Shown one piece after another: positions 9,301-21,452 of a stretch of DNA of 64,000 nucleotides. The notes under the pieces are model-generated. The model did not search any database. It worked only from the letters and a program-made list of their open reading frames with translations, and was not told the DNA's origin. The DNA is taken from positions 22,521,901 to 22,585,900 of the forward strand of contig CM028326.1 in NCBI GenBank assembly GCA_016647705.1. The letters run 5' to 3'. Within the stretch, counting starts at the first letter, position 1, and each line of letters starts with the position of its first letter. The stretch comes from Eucommia ulmoides. Taxonomy: Eukaryota; Streptophyta; Magnoliopsida; Garryales; Eucommiaceae. The translations under genes and the position numbers were made by a program.

Positions 9301-9837
9301 CTCATTTGACGCCAAAGTCGGCATAGTATTTTTACTTTTCATCATAGAGTAGTATGTCTACAATTTAAGAATGTATATAACCACTTGGAAAATTTAACAA
9401 TAATCTCTTTAAAGTGATATCCTAATTTTAATCAGGATCTGAACATTCACAGAATAGAAATAATAAAATATTCAAAATGTAAATGTTCACAAATTTGAAT
9501 AGTAACTAATTTGTTTACAAATACAATATTACCAAAACAATCAGATGAACTATTACGGACACAATTAATTTAGCAGTAAACAAGTATTGTTCCAATAAAA
9601 CTTTAACTAAGTAATTTAGTTAAGTAAATACCATTCTAGAATGTAAGTAACAAGAACATCCAAAAACAATAAACAAGGTACTCTTTTAAAATTACACAAT
9701 TTCATATAAATAGTTATTTTAAAATGCCATAACATAAAATATGAATTACTTTAAGATTGTTTATGAAAATTACTAAAATTTTAAAATAAATACTTCAATA
9801 ATCATGAAATAAAATTAATAATAGTTACACAATATAC
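9301..9837. other. AT-rich intergenic DNA, no gene
   Basis: No open frame with recognisable features and no clear repeat boundary. It begins with a small run of 'gacgcc' motifs (near 9285-9320) and is otherwise A/T-rich. Confidence 0.5.
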
Positions 9838-10535
9838 ATGTGAATGTTAATTAAGCATGTATAAGCAGTAAAATCAAAATCAAGAAATTATGTGAACAAT
9901 TACAAAGTGTTTATATCAAATTGGATTCTTGATGTGTACATTCACAAAATTGATGCAGAGCATGAACATTCACAAATCAGAAATAGAAACAGATTGATGG
10001 TATCAATGTTTACTGGATAGAAATAAAAACATAAACAAAGAGAGGATTGAATGTTCACATAACAGAAAGAGAAATATAAGCAAGATGTTCGATATACTAT
10101 AAATTGAAACTTACCCAGATATTGAAACGATTAATAAAAAATGAAGTAGATAGAGGTTAGCTTTTGACTTTATGTCCTCAAAGCATATTCACGCCCCCAA
10201 TAAGTGCTAATGATTGAATGGACGTTTACCTCATAGGGTATAACGTTCTTCAAGTTTTTGGTACGAACACTTGAAACCAAAATAGAACTTCGACAAAGTG
10301 AACTTGTGTTAGAACTCTCACATATTTTTATATATTCTGTACTTTGGTGATGATATGAAGTGATGAATATCGTAAATCAAACTAAAAATCTCAAGTGGGT
10401 ATTTTGAAAGTTAAAAATCTCATTCAAATCTTGATCATTTTTTTGCATATAAATATACTATGTTATTCCTTCAACAACGAAAAACGCATGAGAATATTAA
10501 CCCAATTAATTTAATTAATAGATCTTATTTTTATA
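9838..10535. repeat. Non-coding direct duplication, copy A
   Basis: This block matches 10546-11108 almost end to end, sharing 'gattgaatgttcacataaca', 'gatattgaaacgattaat', 'gtgctaatgattgaatgg' and 'ctttggtgatgatatgaagt'. Its tail (10380-10535, 'aaaaatctcaagtgggtatt' onward) matches 11540-11690. In the reverse orientation it contains 'acacaagttcactt' and a TATA-like run, so a pair of degraded LTRs of the adjacent copia gag fossil is possible but unproven. Confidence 0.75.
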
Positions 10536-10545
10536 AAGTATATAA

Positions 10546-11690
10546 ATGTGAACGTTAACTAAGGATGTATAGGTAATAAAACCAAATTCAGGAAATTCTG
10601 TGAACAATTAGAAAGTGTATATCAAACCAAATTCGTAATGTGAACATTCAAAAAATTGATACAGAGCATGAACATTCACGAACCAGAAATAAAAACAGAT
10701 TGTGGGTATGAATGTTTACAGAATAGAAACAAAAACATAAACAAAGAGAAGATTGAATGTTCAAATAACAAAAAGAAAAATATAAGCAGGATGTTCGATA
10801 AATTGTAAATTAAGACTTCCCTAGATATTGAAACGATTAATGAAAAACGAAGTAGATGAATGTTATATTTTGACTTTATGCCCTTAAAGCATATTTACGC
10901 CTCCACACCAGTGCTAATGATTGAATGGACATTTTGTCTCACAGGGTGTAACTATCTTCAAGCTTCTGATATAAACACTTGAAACAAAAAAAGAAAAAAA
11001 AAAAAAAAAAAAGATCTTCAACGAAGTGAACTTATGTTTGAACTCTCATATATTTCTATATATTTTGTGCTTTGGTGATAATATGAAGTGATAAATACTA
11101 TGAATCAGACTAATTTCAAAATGAATGTGAAGCCTCTTATTTGGAAAAGAGCAAAAGATACCAACAAATTGATGTGATTTGGAAAAGCACATGTTTGATG
11201 TGAACGTTTACACCAAACAATTACAAGTGATGAGTAAACAGGCATGAACGTTCACTCACATCAGTTTAAGTATAATTGCCTAGCAGTTATAACTACTGAT
11301 TAATTGTCACATTTTCTATCTATTATTTAAATAAATTTTACCCCAAAAATAATTCTCTGACTAAGACCCAACCCAAGTCCGAATTAGATTGGTTAAAATA
11401 TAAAACCCTATAATGCACAAAAGATTGTATGCCCAAAGAGATTTCTATTTACTTTCAACTTAGAATTTGATATAGTGCTCAAATTCTTCCTCTAAAATCA
11501 ATATGGGATTGTTTGACGATTCTAGTTTTCAACCAATCTCAAGGGGTATTGGGTATTTTGAGAGTTAAAAATCTCCTTCAAATCTTAATAATTTTTTGCA
11601 TATAAATATACTACGTCAATCCCCAAACAACAAAAAATGCATTAGAATACTAACCCGATGAATTTAATTAATAGATCTCACTTTTAATTA
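10546..11690. repeat. Non-coding direct duplication, copy B with an extra segment
   Basis: 10546-11108 repeats 9838-10375 and 11540-11690 repeats 10380-10535. The 430 bp between (11109-11539) has no counterpart in copy A, so it is either an insertion in B or a loss in A. An A-run of about 20 at 10992 interrupts copy B. No coding capacity is seen. Confidence 0.7.
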
Positions 11691-12192
11691 ATTAATCAAT
11701 TAAAATAGATTAATTCTATCTTACGAACATGATTGTACTATTAGTATATTAATGTATTTATTGAGATTTTAGTTTAGATATAAAATAGTGAGATAATTTC
11801 ATTAAATCAGAAGTTATCATTACGTATAGTGGAACTCAACAAAAATACAAGTTAAAAAATTGCGCAACTGTGTGTTTGATGCTCTATTTTTTTTCTTTTT
11901 TTTTTTTTTATTATTTTCAATTTTTTAATTTTCCTCAACAAAAGATATCATTATTTTTAATTTTTTTAATTTCTCGAACTCTGCATGTGAATGTTTGATG
12001 CTTTATTTTTAACACAGACAATCTCAAACCTGAGTAAAAGAAAAGAGTTGCTTTAGATAATTGAAAACCAACGTAAAACATTTTTAAAACCTTAAGGACA
12101 TGGATCCAAATATATTACATGGGGCATCCCCTGCTAGTAACGCGCTACATTAAGTAAGACAAATGTTTACTTATTCACTGCCAACCTTGACA
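11691..12192. other. 3' flank of P450 gene 1
   Basis: AT-rich. From about 11930 it is alignable to the flank of gene 2 (53490-53771): shared 'tttcaattttttaattt', 'gtgtttgatgctctatttt'-like and 'ccaaatatattacat' blocks. This includes the presumed 3' untranslated region of gene 1 (minus strand) next to its stop codon at 12193. No conserved polyadenylation signal is certain. Confidence 0.6.
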
Positions 12193-12801
12193 CTAACATG
12201 GGATAGAAGCCACCAAGCAGAGCGGAGTTTTCTTATGCATAGTCAGCCCCAACATTTCCTCCATATCAACATCTTCTACCCTGATCCCATCAGGTAAGCT
12301 CCAGTTGAATTTACACAAAAGCTTTGCAAGTATCAACTCAATCAACACAACCGAGAAATTGATCCCGGGACAGCTCCTCCGACCAGCACCGAACGGCAAA
12401 AGCTCGAAATGTTGTCCCCGAAAATCGACAGAGCTATTTGCGAACCTCTCGGGGTCGAAAACCTCGGGATTTTCCCACACATCGGGATCCATGGCTATGG
12501 CTAAGGCATTTATGAGGACCCTTGTTTTGGAGGGAATTTGGTAGCCCAGGACAGTGGTGGGCTCTGTGGTCTCTCTTGGGAGGAGTAATGGGTCTGGAGG
12601 GTGGAGCCTTAGAGACTCTTTTAGGACAAATTTTAGGTAGGTCATGTTTTGGAGGTCACTTTCAGTTATTTGGGCTTTTCCATTTGCAATTTTTCTTACT
12701 TCTTCTTGGGCTTTCTTCATGACTGATGGGTTTCTAATGAGTTCTGTCATTGTCCACACCAATGACGCTGCTGAAGTCTCACTCCCTGCAATCAATACGT
12801 C
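12193..12801 (-). CDS. Cytochrome P450 (CYP71 family) gene 1, exon 2
   Basis: Encodes residues 300-501 of an ER-anchored, haem-thiolate monooxygenase of the CYP71 family. These enzymes take electrons from NADPH-P450 reductase and oxidise specialised metabolites; the substrate cannot be told from sequence. The exon begins after a TTGCAG acceptor at 12802-12807 with GAC (Asp300), in phase 0 with exon 1. Visible motifs: I-helix oxygen-binding AGSETS (304-309), K-helix ExxR (KESLR, Glu361/Arg364), PERF (416-419) and the haem loop FGAGRRSCPG (436-445) with axial Cys443. All catalytic residues are present and the frame is open to the stop. One oddity is HPPDP after the K-helix: Asp369 replaces the Ala usual in the family and present in gene 2, inside substrate-recognition site 5. 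Confidence 0.95.
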   Translation of the reverse strand, partial: DVLIAGSETSAASLVWTMTELIRNPSVMKKAQEEVRKIANGKAQITESDLQNMTYLKFVLKESLRLHPPDPLLLPRETTEPTTVLGYQIPSKTRVLINALAIAMDPDVWENPEVFDPERFANSSVDFRGQHFELLPFGAGRRSCPGINFSVVLIELILAKLLCKFNWSLPDGIRVEDVDMEEMLGLTMHKKTPLCLVASIPC

Positions 12802-13374
12802 CTGCAATTGCATGTTTTTTAATATTTTAGTTGCATTTTACTATTTTTATCTATGGTGAAATAAAAATTATTTTTCCTAATATTTTTTTATTATGAAAAA
12901 AAAAATGAAATGATGAAAAGTAATTTATTGTAATATAATTTATTATTTTGCTCTCATATATTATAAAAATAAATTTAAATTATACTATCAAAGATGTAAT
13001 TATAATTTTACTTTTTCTCTTGAAAAATTCTCCCTCACTTTCCCTATATTTTCCTTCTAGATTTGTGTGGAAAAAAATTGCCTTGAAAATTATATATTTT
13101 TCTTCTTATTTTTATTTTCGTCCCATTTTTCCTCCATACTAAACAATTTTTATTTTATTTTTTTTTCATTTTTCATCTCATTTTTCTTTTTATTTTCTTA
13201 TCCATCTTTTTTTCCACTCAAACAAATGCAGCCTAAAAAAATTGACGACTCACAAGACCTTTATGAAAACCATGGGACTAAAATACAATTTCAAAAAAGT
13301 AAGCGGGTACAAAGGTTTTAACAATAAATTAGGATGGCTGATTAGAAGTTTTGATCATTTAATCCTTTTGTTAA

Positions 13375-13870
13375 GGGAAAATTATATTTTTGTCCCTCTT
13401 GTAAGGGAAGAGTATCTATTTGGACCCTAAATTTTTTTAAATTGCACATTTAATCCCTCGAGTTCAACATTTATTTCAATCCCACAAAATTAAAATTGTC
13501 ATTAAAGATTTTGGACGAAAAATGAGTTGTTCTCAACACATGACTTTTTAATAAAAATATTTTTACTATTTAGTCACTCTACTAAATCTAACACGTATTT
13601 TCACTAACAAAAATTCATCATTCTCTATTTCTCACTCTTTAAATGAATTGTTATGAGGGAAATGTTAAGAAAAAATATCTAAAGAAAAAACATCTAAACT
13701 TTAGTGGAGTAATAAAATAACAAAAATATTTCTATTAGAAGGCCATATGCGGAGTACAATGTATTTTTCATCCAAAATTATTAACAATATTTATAATTTT
13801 ATGGGATTGAAACAAATATAAAATTTGAGGGACCAAATGTGCAATTTGACAAACCATAGGGTCTAGCTTA
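13375..13870. mobile_element. MITE with terminal inverted repeats, in the intron
   Basis: The left arm (from 13375, 'gggaaaattatatttttgt', through 'attgcacatttaatccctc' and 'tttcaatcccac') is inverted on the right (13775-13866, ending 'gggaccaaatgtgcaattt'). No coding capacity. The right half of the same element is found at the matching place in the intron of gene 2 (about 54890-55145), whereas its left part is missing there. Outer right end and target duplication are unclear. Confidence 0.75.
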
Positions 13871-14200
13871 AAAGGCTCAAGCGATCAAATGAATGCTTAA
13901 ATCATATCTCCTAAACAATCTCGACTAGGATTTCACCTCGAATTTCTCCCAAATCAAGTTCTAGAATACCTTCTCCAAACATTACTGACCCACAAACTTA
14001 AAAAAAATCTCTAGTAAAAGCATAATTGTTTTCAATTCAAAACTTGGGCCATTTCAAAACGAAAAAATAATTTTTTTAAAAATATCGGTGGCCTAGCATG
14101 CCATTTGTCTACATAGACACTCATCCTATATTTTTGAACCGAAAAAATAATTTTCCCTTTTTCTTAAATGTATTTTAGAATAATTATACAAAAAATATAG

Positions 14201-15454
14201 GGGGCAATTACAGTTTTGATCCTCCTACTTATAGTGTTTTTTTATGTGACTCTCAAACTCATTTTTTTTTGTAATCAGACCCTCTAATTTGTAATCGTCA
14301 TTCTAAGAGATCCTTCTATTAAAATTAGTGTTAATTTTGACTGGAAAATTACATTTCAACCCAAAAATTTTATTGGTAGAATTACACTTCAATCTCATAT
14401 ACTTTAAGGAAGTAACACTTTACCCCCATGTACTAGAAACCCCACACTAAACACCGATGTATTTATTTATTTACTTCTTTTGTCATTTTTTCTTACTTTT
14501 ACTTTCGTCTTTTAATAAAAAAAAATTTATTATTTTTGTGTTTTTTCGCTTTTTTTTTTTTTTTTTTTATAAAATTCTAAAAAGAGTTGGACTTATCAGC
14601 AAAAATTTGGGCATAATTAAATCTTTTTGTTTCGTTGTTTTTCTTCACCATTCTTTTTTTTTGTTTGTTTTCTCTTTCTTCTTTTTTCTCCTTGTTTTCT
14701 TCCATATTATTTATTTTTTCTCTATTTTCAATATATATATATATATATAGACTTAGTCTATTTCAATCTTTAATTAGTTCAAAAAATTCTATATTTTATG
14801 CAAACCCAATACAAGTAACATCTCAAGTGCAATTTCGTCCCCATTGGATTAACTTCTACTAACAAATTTACCATTCTTTCTTCTATTTTTCCAATTCTAT
14901 TTGGAAACTTATTAAAATTTTAAATAGGCAAGATCTCAATTTTTTAATTTTATTTTGAAAAATAGTTAAAAAGTAAATAAAATGGAAGAAAACAAGCGAA
15001 AAAAGAAAAATAAAACAAAAAAGAGAGAATAAACAAACAAAAAAACCTATGAAGGAAATCAACAATTTTTTTTAACTGGTCCCAAATTTCAGCCCATAAG
15101 ACCAAGTCATTTTAGAATTTTATGAGGAGAAAAAGATCCCCCATAAAAAGAGGAAACCCAAAAATGAGAAGGAAAAAAATCAAAAGAAAAAATACATGGG
15201 TGTTCAGTATGGGGTTTCATACTACTTAAGAGGGTTAATTATTTTCTTAAAATATATGGGGTAAAGTGTAATTTTTCAATCAAATTTGGGGGTGGAGTAT
15301 AATTTTTTCCAGTCAAAATTAACGCTAATTCTAATGGAAGGGCCACGTAAAATAAAGGTTCCAAATTAGATGGAATGATTACGAAAAAAATTGAGTTAGA
15401 GAACCACTAAAAAAAAAGGCTACAAATAAGAAAGACAATAATTGTCATTTGCCC
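14201..15454. mobile_element. Mutator-type non-autonomous element (MULE-MITE) in the intron
   Basis: Arms of about 270 bp (14201-14470 and about 15180-15454) are inverted copies, starting GGGGCAATTACAG and, reversed from the right, GGGCAAATGACA. A perfect 9-bp duplication AAAATATAG flanks it at 14192-14200 and 15455-15463. The interior is low-complexity T- and A-rich DNA without transposase. The same element occupies the corresponding intron site of gene 2 (about 55198-56400), with a degraded right end. Confidence 0.85.
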
Positions 15455-15479
15455 AAAATATAGATATATAATAGAGTGT

Positions 15480-15985
15480 TTCATTTGTAGTTTCGTTGTA
15501 TCCTTAATTTTAAAAAAGTCTCTTACGCAATTACAACTTATTTTTTTATTCTTGCGCATTAAAAAAATACAGAAGGCTCAATACACGCGTCATATGTATT
15601 TAACTTGTGTATAAAATATTTGTTAGATGTAACAAATTCTACACAAGTACATATAATATAGTTACATGTAATTTATAATTACGTGCAACTAATATTACAC
15701 AAATATATGTAACTAATATCACACAGATATGTATGTAACTATATAGTTAAATGTGATTTATAATTATTAACTTGTAACTAATTTTAGTTATTTGTAAATA
15801 ATGTTCACTATAATACATATGTAATCTCCAAGTTCTCTCTACTCTTCACACGAATGCGTGAGCATGTGTGTGACTAATATGGAACCAAAAATTAATTTAA
15901 AAGACTAAATTAAAACTTATATTTAAAGGGAACTAATAATAGGTTACACCCTCTATTTAGAACTAATCACCAATTATCCCTACAT
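15480..15985. repeat. Dispersed AT-rich repeat rich in GTAACTAATATTACAC-like motifs, copy 1
   Basis: About 500 bp with repeated 'taactaatattacac' and 'ataatttataatt' motifs. It is similar, in the same orientation, to 57475-58060 upstream of gene 2, including the shared ends 'aaaatatttgttagatgtaa' and 'ggaactaat.gccaattatc'-like text. It lies between the MULE-MITE and exon 1 of gene 1, where gene 2 has nothing comparable, so it inserted after the duplication or was lost from gene 2. No inverted ends found. Confidence 0.65.
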
Positions 15986-16021
15986 ATTATCAATTGAGAA
16001 AGAGAGAGAGAGAGAGAGTAC

Positions 16022-16918
16022 CGTTAGAACAGCCTTGATTTGTTCGTTGGTGAGACGGATAGCTTGAGTCGGATCCTTTTGGACCCGAAGTAAAACATCG
16101 ATTACATCCTCGTGGTCCGATTTATTCCTTCTCGGATCCTGATGATCGTTGATCGATTTCTCGAAAAATCGATCCAGTTCTCCGAAATTCTTCTCTATCC
16201 TCGATTCAAATCCATTGAACTTGTTAATCCACCCCAGCCACGGGAAGTAATCGGCGACGTTGAACGAACCCACCAAATCCTGAGTTTCCCGAAAGATCTC
16301 ATGGAAGTCGCTCTTCCGTTGGTTGTCTCTCTTCCCGGCGTTCTCTCCGAACGCCACCCGGAGAATCACGTTGTTGGTGAGAAGCAACATTAGTTCGCTC
16401 AAATTGACGGCGGCGCCCGTGGATTGGGAAACAGAGGCGGTGATGCGCGCAGTTTCCTCGTCGCGAATGGACTCGAAGTCTTGGATTCGTTTGGGGCTGA
16501 GAAGTTCGTGGATCATGATCTTGCGCATCTCCCTCCAGTAGTTACTGTAGGGGGAGAAAGAGACGGTAGAGCTGCCGTAGCTCAGCCGGTCGGCGGCGAA
16601 GAGGAATGGGCGGCCGGAGTAAACGCGGTCGTGGGACTTGAATATCTCGTGGGCGACACTAGCAGAGGAGATGACAACGGTGGGGACGGAGCCGAGTTGG
16701 AGGAACATGATGGGACCGTGGTGGAAGGAGAGGTGGCGAAGGGAGTGGTGGGGTTTTTCGCCAAGCTGGTGGAGGTTGCCGATAAGAGGGAGCTTCGCAG
16801 GTCCCGGTGGGAGCTTCGCCTGCGGCTCCTTTTTCCATATATTTTTGACTAACAAGATGATTAAAAGGAGAGGTAGGAGAAGAACAAGGAAAAGGTGCAT
16901 GAAACTTTGGGAATCCAT
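16022..16918 (-). CDS. Cytochrome P450 (CYP71 family) gene 1, exon 1
   Basis: Encodes residues 1-299. The start ATG (16918-16916) is chosen because it gives MDSQSFMHLF and a Leu-rich membrane anchor (about residues 8-25), followed by a basic stretch and the proline hinge LPPGP (36-40), the standard microsomal P450 N-terminus, and because gene 2 starts identically. The C-helix motif WREMR is at 128-132. The exon ends in ...EQIKAVLT with a GT donor at 16021-16020. The first intron bases form a (CT)n tract. With exon 2 the product is 501 residues, normal for CYP71 enzymes (about 490-510). Compared with gene 2, exon 1 shows about 45 differences in 299 residues, 12 of them between residues 102 and 126 (substrate-recognition site 1). 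No frame break is seen, so it is probably functional. Confidence 0.95.
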
Positions 16919-17000
16919 GACGGAGTTAGTTTTGGACGAACCAAAGAAAGAAAAACCATGGAGTTATATAAAATAAAGGACACTTGAGATGTCCAGTCAG
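16919..17000 (-). promoter_or_regulatory. Proximal promoter of P450 gene 1
   Basis: On the minus strand a TATA-like TATATAAC lies at 16963-16970, about 45 bp upstream of the start codon, leaving a very short 5' leader. Gene 2 has a similar TATA run at 57388-57398, about 35 bp upstream of its ATG, and the flanking bases are recognisably related, which supports the assignment. Confidence 0.55.
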
Positions 17001-17713
17001 GACAATCACTGTCTAAAGATCATTTAAACATAAGGTTTTTTTTTTTGAATGATTCTTTACAAAATAATGTTTTTTTATTTTTGAAATTTTTGGAGATTTT
17101 TTTTTTTAAATTAAATTTCTAGAAGAATCATGACATAAAATATTTTATAAATATTATTATGATATTGCTAGAAATGAAAAGTCAAAAAAACATTCTAGCC
17201 TTAGAAAGCCTATCCATAATTTTCAAATTATAATATAATATTTCTTTATTGCTTTCGGCATGAAGACAAGTTTTTAACGCCGGGAATAATACGGATAACA
17301 AGATACAACAAATTATAAAAATAAAAATGCAAGTTAGTGTAGTGTACGACACGCCTAATAAATATTATATTTTTTTTATATATTTATTAAATTTTTTTTA
17401 CATAATTATATAAATTCAAATAAATTAAAAAATAAATATTGCATGTTATTTTAATCTTTATAAATAACCAAGAATAATAACATTTAAATAAATAGAATAA
17501 AATATAAAATAGAGAGAAAATACATATATGGTGGATTGAGCTGTGTGAACATTGTCCTAAGAAGATATACGTTCTCTCTATGTACAGGGTTGAATGCCAA
17601 GTCCTTCTCAAGATACAACAATCCAGGGAGTCAATATACAAACATGACATCTCTATATTGAACCAATTACGAACCTTATTACCCGTAAATCATCAAATAA
17701 CTAATATATGAAA
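16925..17713. repeat. Tandem duplication of the gene 1 promoter region, copy A (gene-proximal)
   Basis: This block of about 790 bp begins just upstream of the gene 1 start codon and is repeated at 17912-18712 in the same orientation. Shared landmarks are 'ccaaagaaagaaaaa', 'gaatcatgacataaaatatt', 'gcatgttattttaatct', 'aataaccaagaa' and the ends '...ctaatatatgaaaa' at 17713 and 18712. It includes the TATA region of gene 1. Confidence 0.85.
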
Positions 17714-17911
17714 ACAAATCAAAACATTATTTCTCTCTATTTTGTATCTCAATAGAATCATACTCACAACATGTAATATGCATCAACATATAGTATGAAA
17801 CTATTTTCTTTATTTTTCACTATTATTTCTTATATCTCTATATCTTTCTTCTTTTTCTATATGTTCTTTAACTTTATACACTAAGTGTATGAATTACGTA
17901 ACTCTTATTTA
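17714..17911. other. Spacer between promoter duplicates
   Basis: About 200 bp of AT- and pyrimidine-rich sequence with no counterpart in either duplicate. No gene or repeat is recognised. Confidence 0.5.
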
Positions 17912-18712
17912 TATATAGGTTTTGAATGAGCGAAAGAAAGAAAAATATGGAGATATATAAAATCCCACAAGTGAGGATAATCATTTTTTAAAGACCATCT
18001 AAAAATTGAATTTTTTTTTATTGGATGGTCCTTTAAAAAATAGTGTTTTTTATTTTTGAGATTTTTGGAATTTTTTATTTTTAAATAAATTTGTTGACGA
18101 GTCATGACATAAAATATTTTATAAATATTAATACGATATTGTTAGAAATGAAAAGTCAAAAAAACCTTTCTAGCCTAAGAAAGCCCATCCATAATTTTCA
18201 CTCATGATCATGACGTTCAAATTATAATATAATATTTCTTTATTGATTTGAACATGAAGACAAGTTTTCTCTCTTTAATTTTAGATGTGCGGTCAATTCA
18301 TTTTATCATTTGAATAAACACGAATAACGACAGGTGTGACACAAATTATAAAATAAAAATACCAGTACGTGTAGGACACGCTTAATAAATATTATATATT
18401 TTTTTAATATATTTATTAAGAAAATTTTATATAATTATATAAATTCAGATAAAATAATAAATAATATTGCATGTTATTTTAATCTCTATAAATAACCAAG
18501 AACAATAATATTTAAATAAATAGAATAAAATATAAAATAGAGTGAAAATACATATATGGTGAATTGAGTTGTGTGAATATTATCCTAAGAAGATATACGT
18601 CCTCTTTATGCATAGGGTTGAATGTCAAGCCCTTCTTCATGACATCTCTATATTAAACCAATCACGAACCCTATTACCCCGTAAATCATCAAATAACTAA
18701 TATATGAAAAAA
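17912..18712. repeat. Tandem duplication of the gene 1 promoter region, copy B (distal)
   Basis: Distal copy matching 16925-17713 with scattered substitutions and small indels. For example, 'cactcatgatcatgacgtt' near 18200 is present here and absent from copy A. It carries a second TATA-like run (near 17955) but no coding sequence next to it. Gene 2 lacks this second copy. Confidence 0.85.
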
Positions 18713-18834
18713 TCATGGTCGGTGTATACTCCTGCGTGACACTCTAGACTCTGGAATGTGGCCACGTCACAGTGATGGTGAACACATAGTTAGGACTCTG
18801 ATGCTGATTTGGTGACGCTCAAAACCACCCTTAT

Positions 18835-18905
<71 letters not shown>
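18713..18905. repeat. Spacer ending in a (TA)n microsatellite (18837-18905)
   Basis: A less AT-rich segment with 'gtggccacgtcacagtgatg' is followed by a pure TA tract of about 68 bp. No gene is seen. Confidence 0.75.
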
Positions 18906-18908
<3 letters not shown>

Positions 18909-21429
18909 GAAATCACAATAATAATGTCTAATAAATATATAATTAAGACACATAAATATAATTATTATAAATATATATCATTAACAATTTTATTAATTAA
19001 GTAAAATAATTTGAATATATATAATATAATAAAATAAAATATTTAATTTTAAACTATTTTTCTAACAGTCCCCCACATAATTTAAAATAAAAATAAAATA
19101 ATAAAATAAAAATATTGGACAATATAATATTGTATAATAGGTATAGGTGTCTTCAAGACTTGAACTTCACTTCGTGTAACAAACATTATCCGAAGGAACC
19201 ATAGTGAACTATGTCTTGAACTAAGTGCTTTTAACCGAACTTCAGTAAGCACACATAAAGTACGGGTATTAGATCTTGTTCGCGGTTTTGTACTTTTATG
19301 GTCATGCATATGTATCTTGATTCTCACGAGAGTCACTATAGAAAGCCTAATCCCATAGTCATAGAAAGCCTAATCCCATAGTCGCGGTTTCACGACAACT
19401 CTCACTTAGGTGAGTCATTAAAGGGTATATGTGACCTGTTCCCTGCAAGAATTTTTGTAATGATCTGGTTTCCTAGAGCTGCTACTTGGTTTCTCCCTTT
19501 GGAGAATCAATACCAAAATCGATTGACTAAATTTTCATTCTATAAAATCTGATAAATTTATAATGCGATGGCGTCTAGTAATTAATAATTCGTCTTATGA
19601 AATTATTTTAATTTACAATGCGACGACGAAAATTATAATGATTGAATTCACCGATTACAACAATAAATAATAAATACAATTTTTACAAGTAAAAATTCAA
19701 ATATATTTTCAGTTGCCGTTTCGTGCTCACCGGCCCTTCCAGGGCTGTCACATGGTTTTTCTCTTTGGGGAATTTATCACTAACCCGAATAATTCATATT
19801 TCATTTTATGAACTAGATAATTTTTATTATGCTACGGCAATAATTACAATTCGATTATCTGATAAATTAATAGCCATTAATATTAAAACTAAATAACCGA
19901 TATTTTATTTAAAACATAAATCTGAAAAATTTTGCAAATACGGTGATAATCATAATTATCAAATTTATAATTTATATATTTATTGAATCGATTTTACAAA
20001 GGCGAATAATAAATACGACTATTACAATTAAATTAAAATTCAAATGAGATTCCTGATGTCGGTCTTGTTATCGCCGGCCCTGAAATCAAAACTGTGGGAT
20101 TGTGAGTCAACACTCAGTAGAACTCTAAACCCCTAATACGTGCATTTTATTAATACAATAAATAAAATATCTTGGCATGATTCCTACATAATTCCCACAT
20201 AACCATAAATATTTCATGAAATTTGACAATTAAAATTCAACAATAATAATAGCATGAATCACATCATAGAAAAATTAAATACATATATTAAAAGAGTTAG
20301 AAATTCTACCTGAAATCTAAAGTCGAAATTCGAATCGAAATATTTTTCTTGCTCCAAAAATTATTTAATGTATATATAATTCCAGACGAACATAAACTAA
20401 TTCCCGAGATATTCCAAAAAAAAAAAAAATGAACCCAAATGATAACTTCCTATAAGTGTTAAAATGACATTATTATTAATATTATTATATTTATTATGAT
20501 TACTCAGCATATACACCTGTAATACATATATATAATATAAAATAATATAATATAAGAAGGTTGATATTGTTTCCTTCATTGCCAAGGAAACAATATAAAT
20601 TATTTATTAATTTATTTATTACATAAGTATCCCCTTAAAATACAGAAAATATTAATTATATTCCAAAACTCTTAAAAGTATATTTTAAATAATATAATAT
20701 TCCCAAAACTACTAAAAATCAATTTAAATTAACATTCAACCTCCAAAAATTATCAAATATTATTTATATCATAAATTTGCAAAACATTCCCAAAAATATC
20801 AAGTTTATATAAAATAATATTTTTCAAAAATATAAATTTTTGAGGAATTATAATTTTCTTACCTTGGTCTCATTAAAGGTTAAACCCATACTTAACACCA
20901 CAATATTATATAACACCAGTGCCTTAGGGATGAGTAAGAGAATATTTTAAATAATTTCTCTAAATTATATAGCGTTATTTTATAAGTCACGTAGTACGGA
21001 TTGTTGCTACCCATTGAACCTCTTTCATGGGGTTCCCAATCACAAAGGTTGGGTTACCTCCAAAGATGACTTCCTTATAGGCTAATACTTACCCCCTCTC
21101 GACAATTTTAAGATCTAACCATTGCTAATCTTTGAGGCAAATTATTTCACCTCGTGGGAATATATAATATGAATACTAAGCCTTGAAATTTTAAATTTAA
21201 TTTATTCCGTTAATTCTCATTTGGTACCAATATATATTTTGGGACTATTATGGAACATCATTTTTGTTAAAGAACGTTTGAAATTTTTCAGCCCCAATAA
21301 TACTATTTTTTTTTTTATTAGGAACATATTAAACGCAATTTTTTAATGAAACCAATATTATGCACAGTTTCATATTTCATCATGAAAACTAATATGGGAC
21401 ATGTACCACTGTAGCAGTTTATGAGACAA
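18906..21429. other. Unclassified non-coding repeat block
   Basis: No open frame with recognisable features. Internal structure: a 23-bp exact tandem duplication 'atagaaagcctaatccca...' at 19338-19383, and loosely repeated units of about 270-300 bp around 19460-20110, each with a GC-richer core ('agagctgctac', 'ccggcccttccagggctg', 'gccggccctgaaatc') in AT-rich DNA. The block around 20990-21180 ('ttcatggggttcccaatcac') has the look of a plant LTR or non-autonomous retroelement, but I cannot name a family. Confidence 0.45.
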
Positions 21430-21452
21430 CACTTGGGTTGCGTTTGAATAAA

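Larger units (their letters stand above)
12802..16021 (-). other. Intron of P450 gene 1 (about 3.2 kb)
   Basis: Runs from donor GTAC (16021) to acceptor TTGCAG (12802), inferred from the two conserved coding halves and from identical exon lengths in gene 2. It is enlarged by inserted elements: a MITE at 13375-13870, a Mutator-type MITE at 14201-15454 and a further repeat at about 15480-15985. The CYP71 family typically has one intron at this position, just before the I-helix. Confidence 0.9.

Noticed and set aside
12522-12859. Plus-strand open frames opposite P450 exon 2
   Set aside because: Antisense shadows of exon 2 with no independent features; the same shadows appear opposite gene 2 exon 2.
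16424-16976. Open frames on the plus strand over P450 gene 1 exon 1 (and likewise 57067-57400 over gene 2)
   Set aside because: They are antisense shadows of the conserved P450 exons in GC-richer sequence; the minus strand explains the region fully.
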